Assembly: GCA_029204225.1 (NCBI GenBank)
Contig: CM055096.1
Span: 58,169,600-58,233,599, forward strand
Direction of reading: 5' to 3'
Origin: Diphasiastrum complanatum
Lineage: Eukaryota; Streptophyta; Lycopodiopsida; Lycopodiales; Lycopodiaceae
Length of the DNA stretch: 64,000 nt
In this document: piece by piece, positions 33,481 to 44,358 of the stretch
Layout of the letters: each line of letters begins with the position of its first letter
Position numbering within the stretch: position 1 is the first letter of the stretch
Made by a program: the position numbers and the translations under genes
Notes under the pieces: generated by a model
What the model was told of the DNA's origin: nothing
Databases searched by the model: none
Seen by the model: only the letters and a program-made list of their open reading frames with translations

Positions 33481-34453
33481 GTGAACGTAACTGTTTCATC
33501 CCACTGACAGGCTGGGAATACACATTGCAAACTGAGAAACATTTTTGCTTGGAAACCGTTCTAAACAAGAGGACTTAACCTCAAAGAACTAGCTTCTGGA
33601 AACGGACAGAAACACCCAGTTTCTAGAGTAGCAACCACCTAAGCCATAACAAAGAAGAAGAAGAGGAGAGAAACCGTGTTCACAGATTCTGGCTGGAATC
33701 TGTGAATAGCCCTCAATGACTTTCTGACCAATGCGACTAATTCTCCAGATCCCATCATACTGGAATCCTACTGTAACGTGGAGACATTGATGACCGCTGC
33801 CAAAGTGGATACTCATTGAGATCTGTGCTTCGGAGAGTACTGCTTCAATCCAAACAAAGATTTTAAGACAACGACTATTGTGGACCAAATTATCCGATAT
33901 CGGGACCTACCATCGCCTGTGTGCAACGTCACCGACGTTTGGCCCAATCCGCTCACAATCCACGACGCGTAGCCAATTGTAGTTCTATTTCGTCTGCACA
34001 GTTGCTGAAACCCATCGAAAGGTCCGCGACGCCGAGGACGCCAAGGGCAAACAACTAGAGCAAGCTCCATGAAGCAAGTCTCATCACCTTGTATCCTTTT
34101 CAAAAAAAAAAAAAAAAACAGAAAAAGCAAAGAAAAGAAGTCCAGAAAAAGTATCAACGGACTCATCTTACTTTTCTTGTTTTTCACGTTAATTCATTTT
34201 CTCTTTTTCATTTTATCTATTTATTTAATTTTTCCATTCTCTATCTATACATATACCTTCTTTGTTTCCCCCCTGCTACAGCTCAATTTTGTTGCCAAAA
34301 CTTTTTCTCTCATTTTTTCCGCCGAGTCTCTTCCCCCTCTTGTTTATAATCCTTTTTCACCCTTTCTCACAATGGTCTCACATCGCCACACCTGCCAACA
34401 CCAACGACATAAGCTGGTGCCAAGGGACTGTCACCAAAATTGTAGTGGGGGCA
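33481..34453 (+). mobile_element. Probable gypsy-type 3' internal region (element L)
   Basis: Starts with a block containing CCCACTGACAGGCTGGGAA and GAAACCGTGTTCACA, shared with the captured insert in element D (15660-15830). Short frames such as IRYRDLPSPVCNVTDVWPN (about 33880) look coding but are unrecognised. The region ends in a pyrimidine-rich tract and the purine tract AGTGGGGGCA directly before an LTR. Confidence 0.45.
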
Positions 34454-35138
34454 TGTTGGAAGATTCTGGTAAAGATTTTTCCAACGGATTCCAGATACCA
34501 AAAAGCCTAACGAATATCAAATGAAGGAATCATGCCGCCAAACTACATTAAGGAGTTCGATGATCAACCAAGATGGAGTTCCGGAATCCATATTTATCGG
34601 GAACGCTAATATCATAAGGTCGACAAGTCGCGGACTCAGCCAATGAGTAAATCCAAAGCCCAATGCCTCCCCAACATATCTCACGACGACGAGAATAAAA
34701 GCATGGACGAGTCGACATAAAGATTTAGATCTATCTATAAAATAAAGTCAAACACCCTTAGAAGGTGCACTGTACTCGTAAGTCAAAGGCGCGAGAAATA
34801 AAAATAGATCTAAACTCCAATGGGTCAAAAATAAGAAAGTACCCAAGTAGTTTTGAATGCAATTTGGTTTATAACTTTTTAAGATAGTCAAGTTGTTATG
34901 GCACATAGTTTTTGGGTGAACCAGAAATCCTAACCCTAGCTTTGTCTATAAGTAGGGATGTGACACCATTTTGTAATCACTTTTCATTTGTAAGAATAGA
35001 GATTGAGAGAGAGAGAGAGAGAGGAAAAGCCTCATCCTCCACATTTTCCTACTTTGTGAAGTCCTCCTATTTTGCCATTGTATGTTTGATTGTGGATATA
35101 TGAATACTTGATCATTGTTTCCTAATCATTCTATAACA
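34454..35138 (+). repeat. Gypsy-type 3' LTR (element L, about 685 bp)
   Basis: Begins TGTTGGAAGATTCTGG after the purine tract and ends near TTCTATAACA. Inside are a TATA-like CTATAAGTAGGG (about 34947) and a (GA)n run at about 34999-35022. No partner LTR is found in the window, so the right end is approximate. Confidence 0.5.
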
Positions 35139-35268
35139 CTAAAGAAGATCATTAGCTCATGCTTTTATCCATTAAATCCACAAAATTACACAATAGTAAA
35201 ATATGTGTTAGAAACATATTTAGAGTGATAAATAGGATCCATTAGGTAGATTTATTTCCATTGCTCCC

Positions 35269-36071
35269 TGTGAGAAATTGGCAAAAATCTAGCTTGGTAT
35301 TTTTATGAAAGAAGTTTGTAAGTGAATCTCACATGTGTGGAGAATTGTGAATTAAATTAAAAATGTTAGATATAGGGGTCTTATGTTTTTTGTATCAAGC
35401 ATGTAGGTGTAGGATGTTGATAGGGTCAAATTTGGCATAGATGGCAAATTATCCATTTCCAATTGTAATGCCACTATTGAGTCAAAATAGAGTAGGAGGC
35501 CAAACTCGAGCCAATTAGAGTGTAGACAAGTGTAATGCTTTTGTTTAATGAAGTTTAAGAGGTCCAATAAGATTTAGAGGTGGAACCATGAGTGGTCCAA
35601 TAGAATTTGAGATATGCTTGAAAATGGTCCAATAGAATTTAGAGGTGAATGGATCAATGGTCCAATAGTATTACGAGGTGGCAAAAGTGTGGTCCAATCA
35701 TGATTGAGCATTGTGGTAGCTCATGGATCTAATAGTATCATTGTACTTCTCATTTGGATCTAATTGATTTTGAAATTGAGTGGATTTTGCGAGTAATTGG
35801 TTTTCTAGCTTTCTCTCTCTACTCGAGAGCTCATGATGATTTTCTCTCTCTACCCAAGGAGAGCAGCTTGTTATTACTTAAATTATTTTTGGAACACTTC
35901 CCACACGTGTGAGTGAGAGTTGGAAGTGATCGAATGCATGTAGTAGTGTGTATTTGCCATAGAATCAAAGATAGATCTTGAATCTCAATCTAGTCTTGAT
36001 CTTGGTGCATCTACACACCTTAGGAGATCACAAGTACATGTTGTGGACAGTCCACACGTGTGAAATCAACA
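35269..36071 (+). repeat. Element C 5' LTR (803 bp)
   Basis: Starts TGTGAGAAATTGGC and ends GAAATCAACA, followed by TGGTATCAGAGCC (36072-36084). It contains CACACGTGTG at 35902 and 36053, a CACATGTGTGG variant near 35331, and the pyrimidine motif TTCTCTCTCTAC at 35811 and 35842. Confidence 0.8.
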
Positions 36072-36828
36072 TGGTATCAGAGCCTACCTAAGTTTACCAT
36101 TCATTTTGATCCATTTGAGTGAGAACTATTCATCAATCTTGAGCTAGAAATTGTCAAGATCCATTTTCCTAGCTATCTTGTTGAATTTTGGATCAAAAGA
36201 GATCAATAGGGCATTGATTGGGTATGACCTGGTACTGTACGAAATCAGGTGCTTAGACATGTGTGAGGAACATCCAATTTCAGTTTGGGAGTTCCCTTTC
36301 ATGTTTGATCCAAAAATCTTGCTAGATAGCTTGTTTTGAAGCTATTTTTGTCTAGTTTTTGATGCAATCAGTTTCATTTTATTTGGTTGAGCCAATCAAA
36401 AGTTATAAACTTTTGAAGAGGGTTAGGTAGGGCACCTAGACCTGGGTGGACACATTTGGTTTGGTCAAGATATTTCTTGTTTGATCCAAAATCACAGTTG
36501 AATGCTTACCAATCTCATCTATATGTGATCTAGGCACTGTTTTGAGATCTTAGCCATTTTGTTTCATGCAATATCATTGTATTTGAGTCAGATTTAGTTT
36601 CTTAGTGTATTTCACATGTGCTAAGAGTGTTTGATCATAAATTTGCCCATACTCCATCATTTGATGTGAAGTAGATCTAGTTTTGGAGAGATTGAGATAG
36701 CTAGTGAGAATCATCTCACAGTTAGTTGCAAGGTCTTGCATAGGAGATGGTAGCACACCATTATTGGATCCTATAGTGAGAGAGAAGCAACATTTTTTGT
36801 TCATCACTTTTATTTATCTCCACTTTAC
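36072..36828 (+). mobile_element. Element C primer-binding site and leader
   Basis: TGGTATCAGAGCC at 36072-36084 and about 740 nt of untranslated leader, related to the leader of K at 59229. Confidence 0.7.
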
Positions 36829-37440
36829 ATGACTTCAATGAGTTCATACTTGTTGCAACCAAGTGAGAGATTGTCTACTTCCAGTTATTCAATATGGAAG
36901 TTGAGGATGGAGTCCATCTTTATACTCCAAGATGTGATGGACATTGTACTTGGGATTGAGGAGGAAGCTCAAGTCCTTCAAGAAGTACAAAAATACAAGA
37001 AGAGAGCTAGGATGGCTCTCCACTACATTAAGATGAATGTCTCTAATGCGATATTGAGGGAGATTGGTGATTATTCTACATCCAAGGAAGCTTGAGATTG
37101 TCTCAAGTACATCTATGAGGCTAAGAACACCTCTAGGCTTCTCACTCTTAGAAATCAAATCTTTCAAAGTAGTCAAAAGAGTGATAAGAGTGCATCTAAT
37201 TATGTTTTGAGAGTCAAGGATATTCATAGGGAGCTTTCATGTATTGGTGACTCAATCAACCAAAGTGAGCTAGTCCAAGTCATTCTCAATGGCTTGAGAG
37301 ATGAATATGACAACCTTGTCCAATCCTATGCCATTAAGGAGGAGCTACCAAGTTTGGAGGCTCTTCAAAGTGTGCTTATTTCTGAAGAATCAAGACAAGA
37401 GTACAAACTCTCTAGGATGGACCCTATCACTCAATCATGA
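36829..37440 (+). pseudogene. Copia Gag remnant (element C)
   Basis: Starts MTSMSSYLLQPSERLSTSSY with SIWKLRMESI, then TGA at 37093-37095 where the family has Trp. It continues in frame through LRVKDIHRELSCIGDSI and LVQVILNGLRDEYDNLVQ to TGA at 37440. A frame change leads into the zinc-knuckle part below. Confidence 0.7.
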
Positions 37441-38189
37441 TGATGGCAAAGTTCTATTTGCCAAGCACAAAGAGAGGAGTAAGAAGCAACACCATCACTT
37501 CTCTAATGACAAAGATAAAGACCAAGATGGAGAGGAGGAGGAGGATACTTCTCATGCTTCTACTTCAAATATCAAGAAGAAGAAGATCAAGTGCTTTTAT
37601 TGTGGCAAGAAAGGCCATTATGCCACCAATTGCTTCAAGAAGAAGAATCAACTCAATCAAGCCAACATCACCAATGAGAAAGAAGACTATATTGCAAGTG
37701 ATGGAGAAGGCTCTCTTATGGCATCAAGCTTCTCCTCTTCCACCTTCAACAAGGATGACTCATGGTATATTGATAGTGGAGTATCTTCACATATGTGTGC
37801 TCCAAGCACTTTTTTTCATCTATTATGCTTTATGATGGAGTCAAGAAGACCATATACATTGCAAGTAAGCATGAGTGCAATATTGAAGGAGTAGGGATTA
37901 TTCCCTTGAAGCTTGCATTTTCCAAAGATCTCTTTCTCAAAATGTTCTTTTTGTCCCAAAGCTTACAAAGAACATCTTAAGTGTTGGCCAACTTCTTGAT
38001 AGTGGATTTGATGTCAATTTCAGTATTGACAATTGTGTGATCAAGAAGGATGGTGAGATCCTTGCATATGGATCAAGATTTTAAGGCATCTACAAACTGG
38101 ATCCAAGTGAGAGTGCAAACTCTCTTTATGTTTCTTATATGTCCAATATTTCAAAGGAGGATGATCACACAAGAAGCACATATCTTATC
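37441..38189 (+). pseudogene. Copia zinc knuckle and protease remnant (element C)
   Basis: Encodes CFYCGKKGHYATNC and, 62 residues later, SWYIDSGVSSHMCAPS, a protease motif in which DSGA has become DSGV. Frames then shift repeatedly (37795-37980 and beyond). It ends at the insertion of element B. Confidence 0.7.
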
Positions 38190-38194
38190 TCTTC

Positions 38195-38876
38195 TGTTAA
38201 AAATTCACAATTCTAGCTTGACTAGTTTTGGTCATATGACTTGTAAATAGTTAGATGGTCATGATGTGGCTTGTCACACGTGCCAAATAGCATAGGATTC
38301 CATTCATAAGGATGTTCTCAAGTAGACCTAAGTGTTAGAACCTTTGGAATGAGTCCAAATTATGCTTAGATACAAGGGAGAAAAAATAGGAGCTATTTTT
38401 GGTAATTTTTGCATTGTTGAGGGATCTCCAAGATTCCAACCCTGACTTGGTAGGGATGAAAGATCCACCAAAATTAGCATTAGGGATAGGTTTAGGGCTA
38501 CTCATACCTGCCCAAAACTGTGATGGATCATGTATATATAGGTGATGATATCTCACCAAAATCAATCAAGCAATTTCATGTTTTTTCTCTCATAATGGTG
38601 CAATTGCTCTCTATGTTCATAATTGTTTGAGTACTTGTGATTACTAATGATTATAGGATTGAATGTAGGTCTGGTGTACAATACTCAGACTGTGGGAGGC
38701 CGTACTTTCACACGTGTGAAGCCTTCTTCAAGGATTTGGGCCATTTAGTGAGGTTCAAGCATAGATTTTTGATGGATTTTGATGGTTCAACTTGTGCTAA
38801 TCTTATGAAATCATAATCTATTGTTTCCCTCATCATTTCAAGTGTTTTAGGATCCTTATTTGCTGTAATTTTTACA
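38195..38876 (+). repeat. Element B 5' LTR (682 bp)
   Basis: TGTTAAAAATTCACAATTC ... GTAATTTTTACA. TATA box TATATATAGG at 38532 and CACACGTGTG at 38709-38718, 177 bp downstream, inside the longer palindrome TTCACACGTGTGAA. Confidence 0.92.
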
Positions 38877-39687
38877 TGGTATCAGAGCCTAAAGGCTGAA
38901 ATGAGCTAAATCCTTGGTTTTCATTCAATTTGATCACAATTTTTGATCTAAATCTTGTGTAGATTGGATCTTAGCATCTAGTATTGATTCTAGAACTCAA
39001 AGTGAGTCAAATACATTGGAGATTGGTGTTGTGTGACTTCATTTGCAGGTGTTTAGGTGTCTAAAACCAGAGGCAAAGTTGAATTCAATTCACATTACCA
39101 AGATAGCAAGTTTTGCTTGCTCCAAGCATTGATTTCTAAGCGAGTTTTGGAGGTGATTTCATAGAGGAGGCTTTCTAGCATTCAAGGAGAGGGAAGATCA
39201 GAGTTTTGGGGACTCTTCAAGGCTGTTCTAAGGTGTAGTAGGCACCTCCTAGAGTGATTTAGGTTCAGTCCAACCATTGCTTGACTTATGCACCAAATTA
39301 GATCAATTTTTCATCAATTTTGATCATTTTTTGCTTGTGATTGGATAGTAGATTGTGTTGCATCCTCATTAAGTTCCATTTAGATCTTTTACAAGTGATT
39401 TTGGAAGTATATTAGGTTGCTGAAATTCACTCTTTATCAGATCATTTGGAAGCTTTAATGTTCTTTATAGAAAGAGGGGCAATTCTACTAGTATTGTCTA
39501 CTTCAATCAAGCAAGTGCATTGTTTCTAGTATTCTATGATTTGATTTTGTTAGAGATCATTCTTAGATCTTTATAGGAAGTCTATTACTGATCTTTTCAG
39601 GTCCCTAAGAAGTGGGATAAGGTAGACCTTCAATCAAATCAATAGAAGTAACCTTCATTTGTGTCAAGTCCTTGATTAGGAGACTAG
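38877..39687 (+). mobile_element. Element B primer-binding site and leader
   Basis: TGGTATCAGAGCC at 38877-38889 directly after the LTR, then about 800 nt of leader without a gene. Confidence 0.8.
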
Positions 39688-42600
39688 ATGGCATCTATAA
39701 ATGCATATCTTTTGGATACTAATGAAAGGCTCAACAAAACTAACTATTCCATATGGAAAGTTAGAGTGGAATCTATCATGATCATGCAAGATCTGATGGA
39801 AATTGTAAATGGTAAGGAGGGTGAACCTATTCATCCTCAAGAAAAAGCCAAATACATCAAGAGGTGCAATGTTGCACTACATTGCATAAAAATGAATGTT
39901 GCAAATGAACTCTTAAGAGAGGTAGGAGATTGCACTTCAGCTCAAGATGCTTGGGAGACTTTGCAAAAGGTCTATGAATCCAAGAACCAAAGTAGAATGT
40001 TAGCGTTGAAGAATCAAATCTATAGAAGCTATCAAAAGAAAGGAGAGAGTGCACATACTTTTGTCCTAAGAGTAAAGGAATTGAACAAAGAGCTAGCCTT
40101 TATAGGTGACTCTATCAAGGATGAAGAGCTTGTTCAACTCATATTGAATGGACTAAGCTTTGAATTTGACAATTTGGTTCAGGGATATGCAATTATGGGT
40201 AAGCTACCCATACTTGAAGAACTCCAAGGCACACTCATGGCCGAGGAATCAAGAAGGAGCCAAATGCAAGAGAGGATGGATAGGCTTTCCATCCAAGGTG
40301 GAGATGACCAAGCTCTCTTCACCAAAGGCAAAGGCAAGTCCAAAGGCAAAGGATCAACATTCAAGAAGTCTACAAAGCTTGAGGATCAAGAAGGACCCCC
40401 AAAGGCATCTCCATCAACCACCAAAGTCAAGAAGGACAAATCAAAGGTGAAGTGCTACTATTGTAGCAAGATGGGGCATTATGCCTCGGAATGCTTCAAG
40501 AGGAAGCAAGATCAAAGCCAAGCCAACATGAGAAAAGAGGAGGAGGAGGAGAGTTCACATGAGGACTCTCTCATGATGTCCATATTTTCTTCAACAAGCT
40601 TCAAAGGAGAAGATCCTTGGTGGATTGACTCGGGTGCTAGTTCACACATGACTAGTAAAAGGAAGTTTTTCTCTTCTCTCTTATCTTATGATGGACCTAT
40701 AAAGTCTATCTATACAGCAAATGATGAAGCTTGTAAGATTGAAGGAGTTGGTAGCATTCCCCTTTGCTTAAGATCTTCCAAAAAGATCAACATAGAAGGT
40801 GTTTTGTACATTCCTACAATAACAAAGAATCTACTAAGTGTTGGCCAAATGGTAGACAATGGTTTCAATGTTGACTTTGCTTCAAATGAATGTTTCATCA
40901 AGAAGAAGGGTAAGATAGTGGCTAAGGGCACTAGACTTGGCAAACTTTATAAGCTGGATGCATTTGTGGATACTAATGTTGTCATGTTGGCCGAGAAGAG
41001 CAAGATATCTACCTTTACTTTATGGCACAAAAGACTTGGACATGTCAACTCGGGTTCCATGGAGGCTATGATCAAGGAGGAGTATGCTTTAGGCCTACCA
41101 AGGTCTATTGGGAAGGAAGACAATGTTTGTGAAGCTTGTGCCTTATCCAAGGCACATAAGAAGGTGTTTCCTAACTCCATCACAAAGTCATCTCATCCTC
41201 TTGAACTCATACACTCGGATGTGCACATTGCTAGCACCAAATCTAATGGAGGTTCATCCATGTTTTTAACCTTCATTGATGACTACTCAAGATATTGTTG
41301 GGTGTTCTTACTTTCTTTCAAGTCTCAAGTATTTGATACTTTTGTAAAGTTCAAGTTGTTTGTGGAAAAGCATCATAATCATAGCATCAAGATTCTTAGA
41401 AGTGACAATGGTGGAGAATTCATCTCCAATGAGTTCAAGGCCTTTTGTGAGGAGGAAGGGATCAAGAAAGAGACTTCTTGTCCTTACACTCCTCAACAAA
41501 ATGGAGTTGCTGAAAGAAGGAATAGAACATTATGTGAATGTTCTAAGGCTTTAAGATTAGATGCTTGTTTGCCCAAATCCTTTTGGGGTGAGTCTCTTGT
41601 ATGTGCAAACTACTTGATGAATAGGGTGTCTTGCAAAGCAATTGAAGGCAAAACTCCTTATGAGATGTTGTATGGAAAGAAACCCAATCTTAATCACTTG
41701 AAAGTTTTTGGGTGTATATGTTATGTGCATGTGCCATTGGAAACAAGAACCAAGGAGGATTCATCTTCCACAAGAGGGATCATGCTTGGATATGCAAGCT
41801 CAAGCAAGGGCTACAAACTCTATCTCCCATCCTTGAACAAATTTGTTGTTTCAAGGGATGTCATCTTTGATGAACATCATATGCATATGCTTGAAGAAGG
41901 CTCAAGTGATCCAACAATCAAGAAGAAGATGGCCGAGGAGCAAGATCTTGGTTTTGAGGAGGAGCTCATGGAGGAGCAAGCACCAAACCCACCTATCACA
42001 CCAAGGAGATCTTCAAGGGCAAAAGTGGAGCCATCAAGGCTCACATATCAAGGCAAAGGACAGCAAGTTGAGGGTATCTCATCCACTTCTTATGCTTTAT
42101 CTAGTTTTGAAGAACCGTCTAATGTTGAAGATGCATTGAACTCCAAAGAATGGTATAAAGCTATGTTGGATGAGTATGATGCCTTGATTGAGAATGAAAC
42201 TTGGTTGCTTGTTGAGAGACCTCAAAGGAATGTAATAGGATGCAAGTGGGTCTTCAAGCTTAAGTTGAATGCAAATGGGAGTGTTAACAAATATAAAGCA
42301 AGATTAGTTGCAAAAGGTTATGCTCAAGAGAGAGGGATAGACTATGAGGAAACTTTTGCACCCGTGGCCAAGATGGTCACAATAAGACTAATCATTGCAC
42401 TTGCATCACATTTTGGATGGATTCTATGTCAAATGGATGTCTCTAATGCTTTCTTGAATGTTTTTTTGGAAGAGGATATCTATATGGAGCAGCCACAAGG
42501 GTTCATCAAGCATGGAATGGAGAACAAAGTATGCCATCTCCAAAGAAGCATCTATGGCTTGAAGCAAGCCTCGAGATCTTGGAATTCAAGACTACATTGC

Positions 42601-43101
42601 TATCTTATTTCACTTTCTTTTGTTCAAAGTGAATATGATCCCACTCTTTACATTAAGTTTGATGATGTTGGTATTGTACTTTTACTCATTTATGTAGATG
42701 ACATCATCATTAGTGGAAATAGTGTTGATGGTATTGAAAAAATCAAGATAGATCTATCCTTAGAGTTCAAGATGGTAGATCTAGGGTGTCTTCACTTCAT
42801 CTTAGGCATAGAAGTACTTAGAGGGTCTGATTTTATCTTTATAAGTCAAGTAAACTATGCTCAAAGTCTTTTGAAGAAGTTTAAGATGGAAGTATGCAAA
42901 AGTGTTGACACACCAATGGAGCAAGATGTAAAAGTGCCAAATGAAGATGATGAAAGATCCTTCATGGACATCACTTTGTTTAGGCAACTTATAGGTTCCT
43001 TAATGTGGATCACTATAACTAGACCAGATCTTAGCTTTAGTGTATGTAGGTTGAGCCAATCCATGCAAAAGCCATTGAATATCCATTGGAAAAACGGCTA
43101 A
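39688..43101 (+). CDS. Copia Gag-Pol polyprotein (element B), frame-shifted in RNase H
   Basis: 1137 codons. Gag: MASINAYLLDTNERLNKTNY start, SIWKVRVESI, UBN2 region to about residue 190, CCHC knuckle 256-269 (CYYCSKMGHYASEC). Protease: WWIDSGASSHM at 311-321. Pre-integrase: LWHKRLGHVNSGSM with the C-x-x-C pair EACALSKAHKK. Integrase: catalytic Asp512 (HSDVH), Asp573 (RSDNGGEF), Glu609 (GVAERRNR), a D-x35-E spacing. RT: KWVFKLKLNANG, DYEETFAPVAKM, YGLKQAS, catalytic YVDD at 1002-1005. RNase H begins (RQLIGSLMWI) but the frame ends at HWKNG because of an extra A in the A-run near 43095. Translated in the cytoplasm as one polyprotein. All other catalytic residues I can check are present. Confidence 0.92.
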   Translation: MASINAYLLDTNERLNKTNYSIWKVRVESIMIMQDLMEIVNGKEGEPIHPQEKAKYIKRCNVALHCIKMNVANELLREVGDCTSAQDAWETLQKVYESKNQSRMLALKNQIYRSYQKKGESAHTFVLRVKELNKELAFIGDSIKDEELVQLILNGLSFEFDNLVQGYAIMGKLPILEELQGTLMAEESRRSQMQERMDRLSIQGGDDQALFTKGKGKSKGKGSTFKKSTKLEDQEGPPKASPSTTKVKKDKSKVKCYYCSKMGHYASECFKRKQDQSQANMRKEEEEESSHEDSLMMSIFSSTSFKGEDPWWIDSGASSHMTSKRKFFSSLLSYDGPIKSIYTANDEACKIEGVGSIPLCLRSSKKINIEGVLYIPTITKNLLSVGQMVDNGFNVDFASNECFIKKKGKIVAKGTRLGKLYKLDAFVDTNVVMLAEKSKISTFTLWHKRLGHVNSGSMEAMIKEEYALGLPRSIGKEDNVCEACALSKAHKKVFPNSITKSSHPLELIHSDVHIASTKSNGGSSMFLTFIDDYSRYCWVFLLSFKSQVFDTFVKFKLFVEKHHNHSIKILRSDNGGEFISNEFKAFCEEEGIKKETSCPYTPQQNGVAERRNRTLCECSKALRLDACLPKSFWGESLVCANYLMNRVSCKAIEGKTPYEMLYGKKPNLNHLKVFGCICYVHVPLETRTKEDSSSTRGIMLGYASSSKGYKLYLPSLNKFVVSRDVIFDEHHMHMLEEGSSDPTIKKKMAEEQDLGFEEELMEEQAPNPPITPRRSSRAKVEPSRLTYQGKGQQVEGISSTSYALSSFEEPSNVEDALNSKEWYKAMLDEYDALIENETWLLVERPQRNVIGCKWVFKLKLNANGSVNKYKARLVAKGYAQERGIDYEETFAPVAKMVTIRLIIALASHFGWILCQMDVSNAFLNVFLEEDIYMEQPQGFIKHGMENKVCHLQRSIYGLKQASRSWNSRLHCYLISLSFVQSEYDPTLYIKFDDVGIVLLLIYVDDIIISGNSVDGIEKIKIDLSLEFKMVDLGCLHFILGIEVLRGSDFIFISQVNYAQSLLKKFKMEVCKSVDTPMEQDVKVPNEDDERSFMDITLFRQLIGSLMWITITRPDLSFSVCRLSQSMQKPLNIHWKNG

Positions 43102-43130
43102 GAGTATTCTAAGATACATCTCAGGGTACA

Positions 43131-43658
43131 TTGGATTTTGGGATTCTATATAGAGGAGATGTGATTAACCTTCATGCATTTAGTGATTCAGATTTTGCAG
43201 GGGACAAGAGGGATAGGAAATCAACAAGTGCCTATTCAACTTTCATAGGAGAAGGTGTGGTTTCATGGCTTTCAAAAAAGCAAGAAACTATATCTCTATC
43301 TTCAACCGAGGCCGAGTACAAAGCTTTGACAACCACTACAAAGGAGGTACTTTGGATCAAGAGATTATTGGTGGAACTAAAGATCATGGATTCAGAGGAG
43401 GCACCAATCATCTACAATGACAATATATCAGCCCAACACCTTGCATCTAACCCAATCTTCCATGCAAGATCTAAGCACATTGAGATATGCCATCACTTTG
43501 TGAGAGAAATGGTGCAAGCCAAGGAGATTGCTTTGGAGCATGTTCCAAGCAATGAATGTGTAGCTGATCTACTTACTAAACCACTTCAAAAGACACCTTT
43601 TATGAAGTTCAGATCATCACTTGGAGTGATTAGTAAAGCAATGATTGAACCAAGCTAG
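43131..43658 (+). pseudogene. Copia RNase H, C-terminal part (element B)
   Basis: Resumes after two small homopolymer differences (A-run near 43095, G-run near 43125) with LDFGILYRGDVINLHAFSDS, then DFAGDKRDRKSTSAYS, KKQETISLSSTEAEYKAL, and the C-terminal VADLLTKPLQKTPF. It stops at 43658, fifteen bases before the 3' LTR. Without the two indels it would be continuous with the upstream polyprotein; either these are real disabling mutations or sequence errors. Confidence 0.85.
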
Positions 43659-43672
43659 ATAGTGAGGAGGAG

Positions 43673-44353
43673 TGTTAAAAATTCACAATTCTAGCTTGAC
43701 TAGTTTTGGTCATATGACTTGTAAATAGTTAGATGGTCATGATGTGGCTTGTCACACGTGCCAAATAGCATAGGATTCCATTCATAAGGATGTTCTCAAG
43801 TAGACCTAAGTGTTAGAACCTTTGGAATGAGTCCAAATTATGCTTAGATACAAGGGAGAAAAAATAGGAGCTATTTTTGGTAATTTTTGCATTTTGAGGG
43901 ATCTCCAAGATTCCAACCCTAACTTGGTAGGGATGAAAGATCCACCAAAATTAGCATTAGGGATAGGTTTAGGGCTACTCATACCTGCCCAAAACTGTGA
44001 TGGATCATGTATATATAGGTGATGATATCTCACCAAAATCAATCAAGCAATTTCATGTTTTTTCTCTCATAATGGTGCAATTGCTCTCTATGTTCATAAT
44101 TGTTTGAGTACTTGTGATTACTAATGATTATAGGATTGAATGTAGGTCTGGTGTACAATACTCAGACTGTGGGAGGCCGTACTTTCACACGTGTGAAGCC
44201 TTCTTCAAGGATTTGGGCCATTTAGTGAGGTTCAAGCATAGATTTTTGATGGATTTTGATGGTTCAACTTGTGCTAATCTTATGAAATCATAATCTATTG
44301 TTTCCCTCATCATTTCAAGTGTTTTAGGATCCTTATTTGCTGTAATTTTTATA
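43673..44353 (+). repeat. Element B 3' LTR (681 bp)
   Basis: Preceded by GAGGAGGAG. It differs from the 5' LTR by one indel, one internal substitution and the terminal dinucleotide (TA instead of CA). CACACGTGTG at 44186-44195. Confidence 0.92.
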
Positions 44354-44358
44354 TCTTC

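Larger units (their letters stand above)
38190..44358 (+). mobile_element. Copia element B, nearly intact and young, with 5-bp target duplication
   Basis: LTRs 38195-38876 and 43673-44353, flanked by TCTTC (38190-38194 and 44354-44358). Primer-binding site TGGTATCAGAGCC, purine tract GAGGAGGAG, and a 1137-codon Gag-Pol frame with all domains in copia order. The LTRs differ at only about three positions. It inserted in the same orientation into element C. Confidence 0.93.

Noticed and set aside
34069-34524. Three overlapping plus-strand frames of 82-151 codons
   Set aside because: Low-complexity pyrimidine- and A-rich DNA before an LTR; the translations are compositionally biased.
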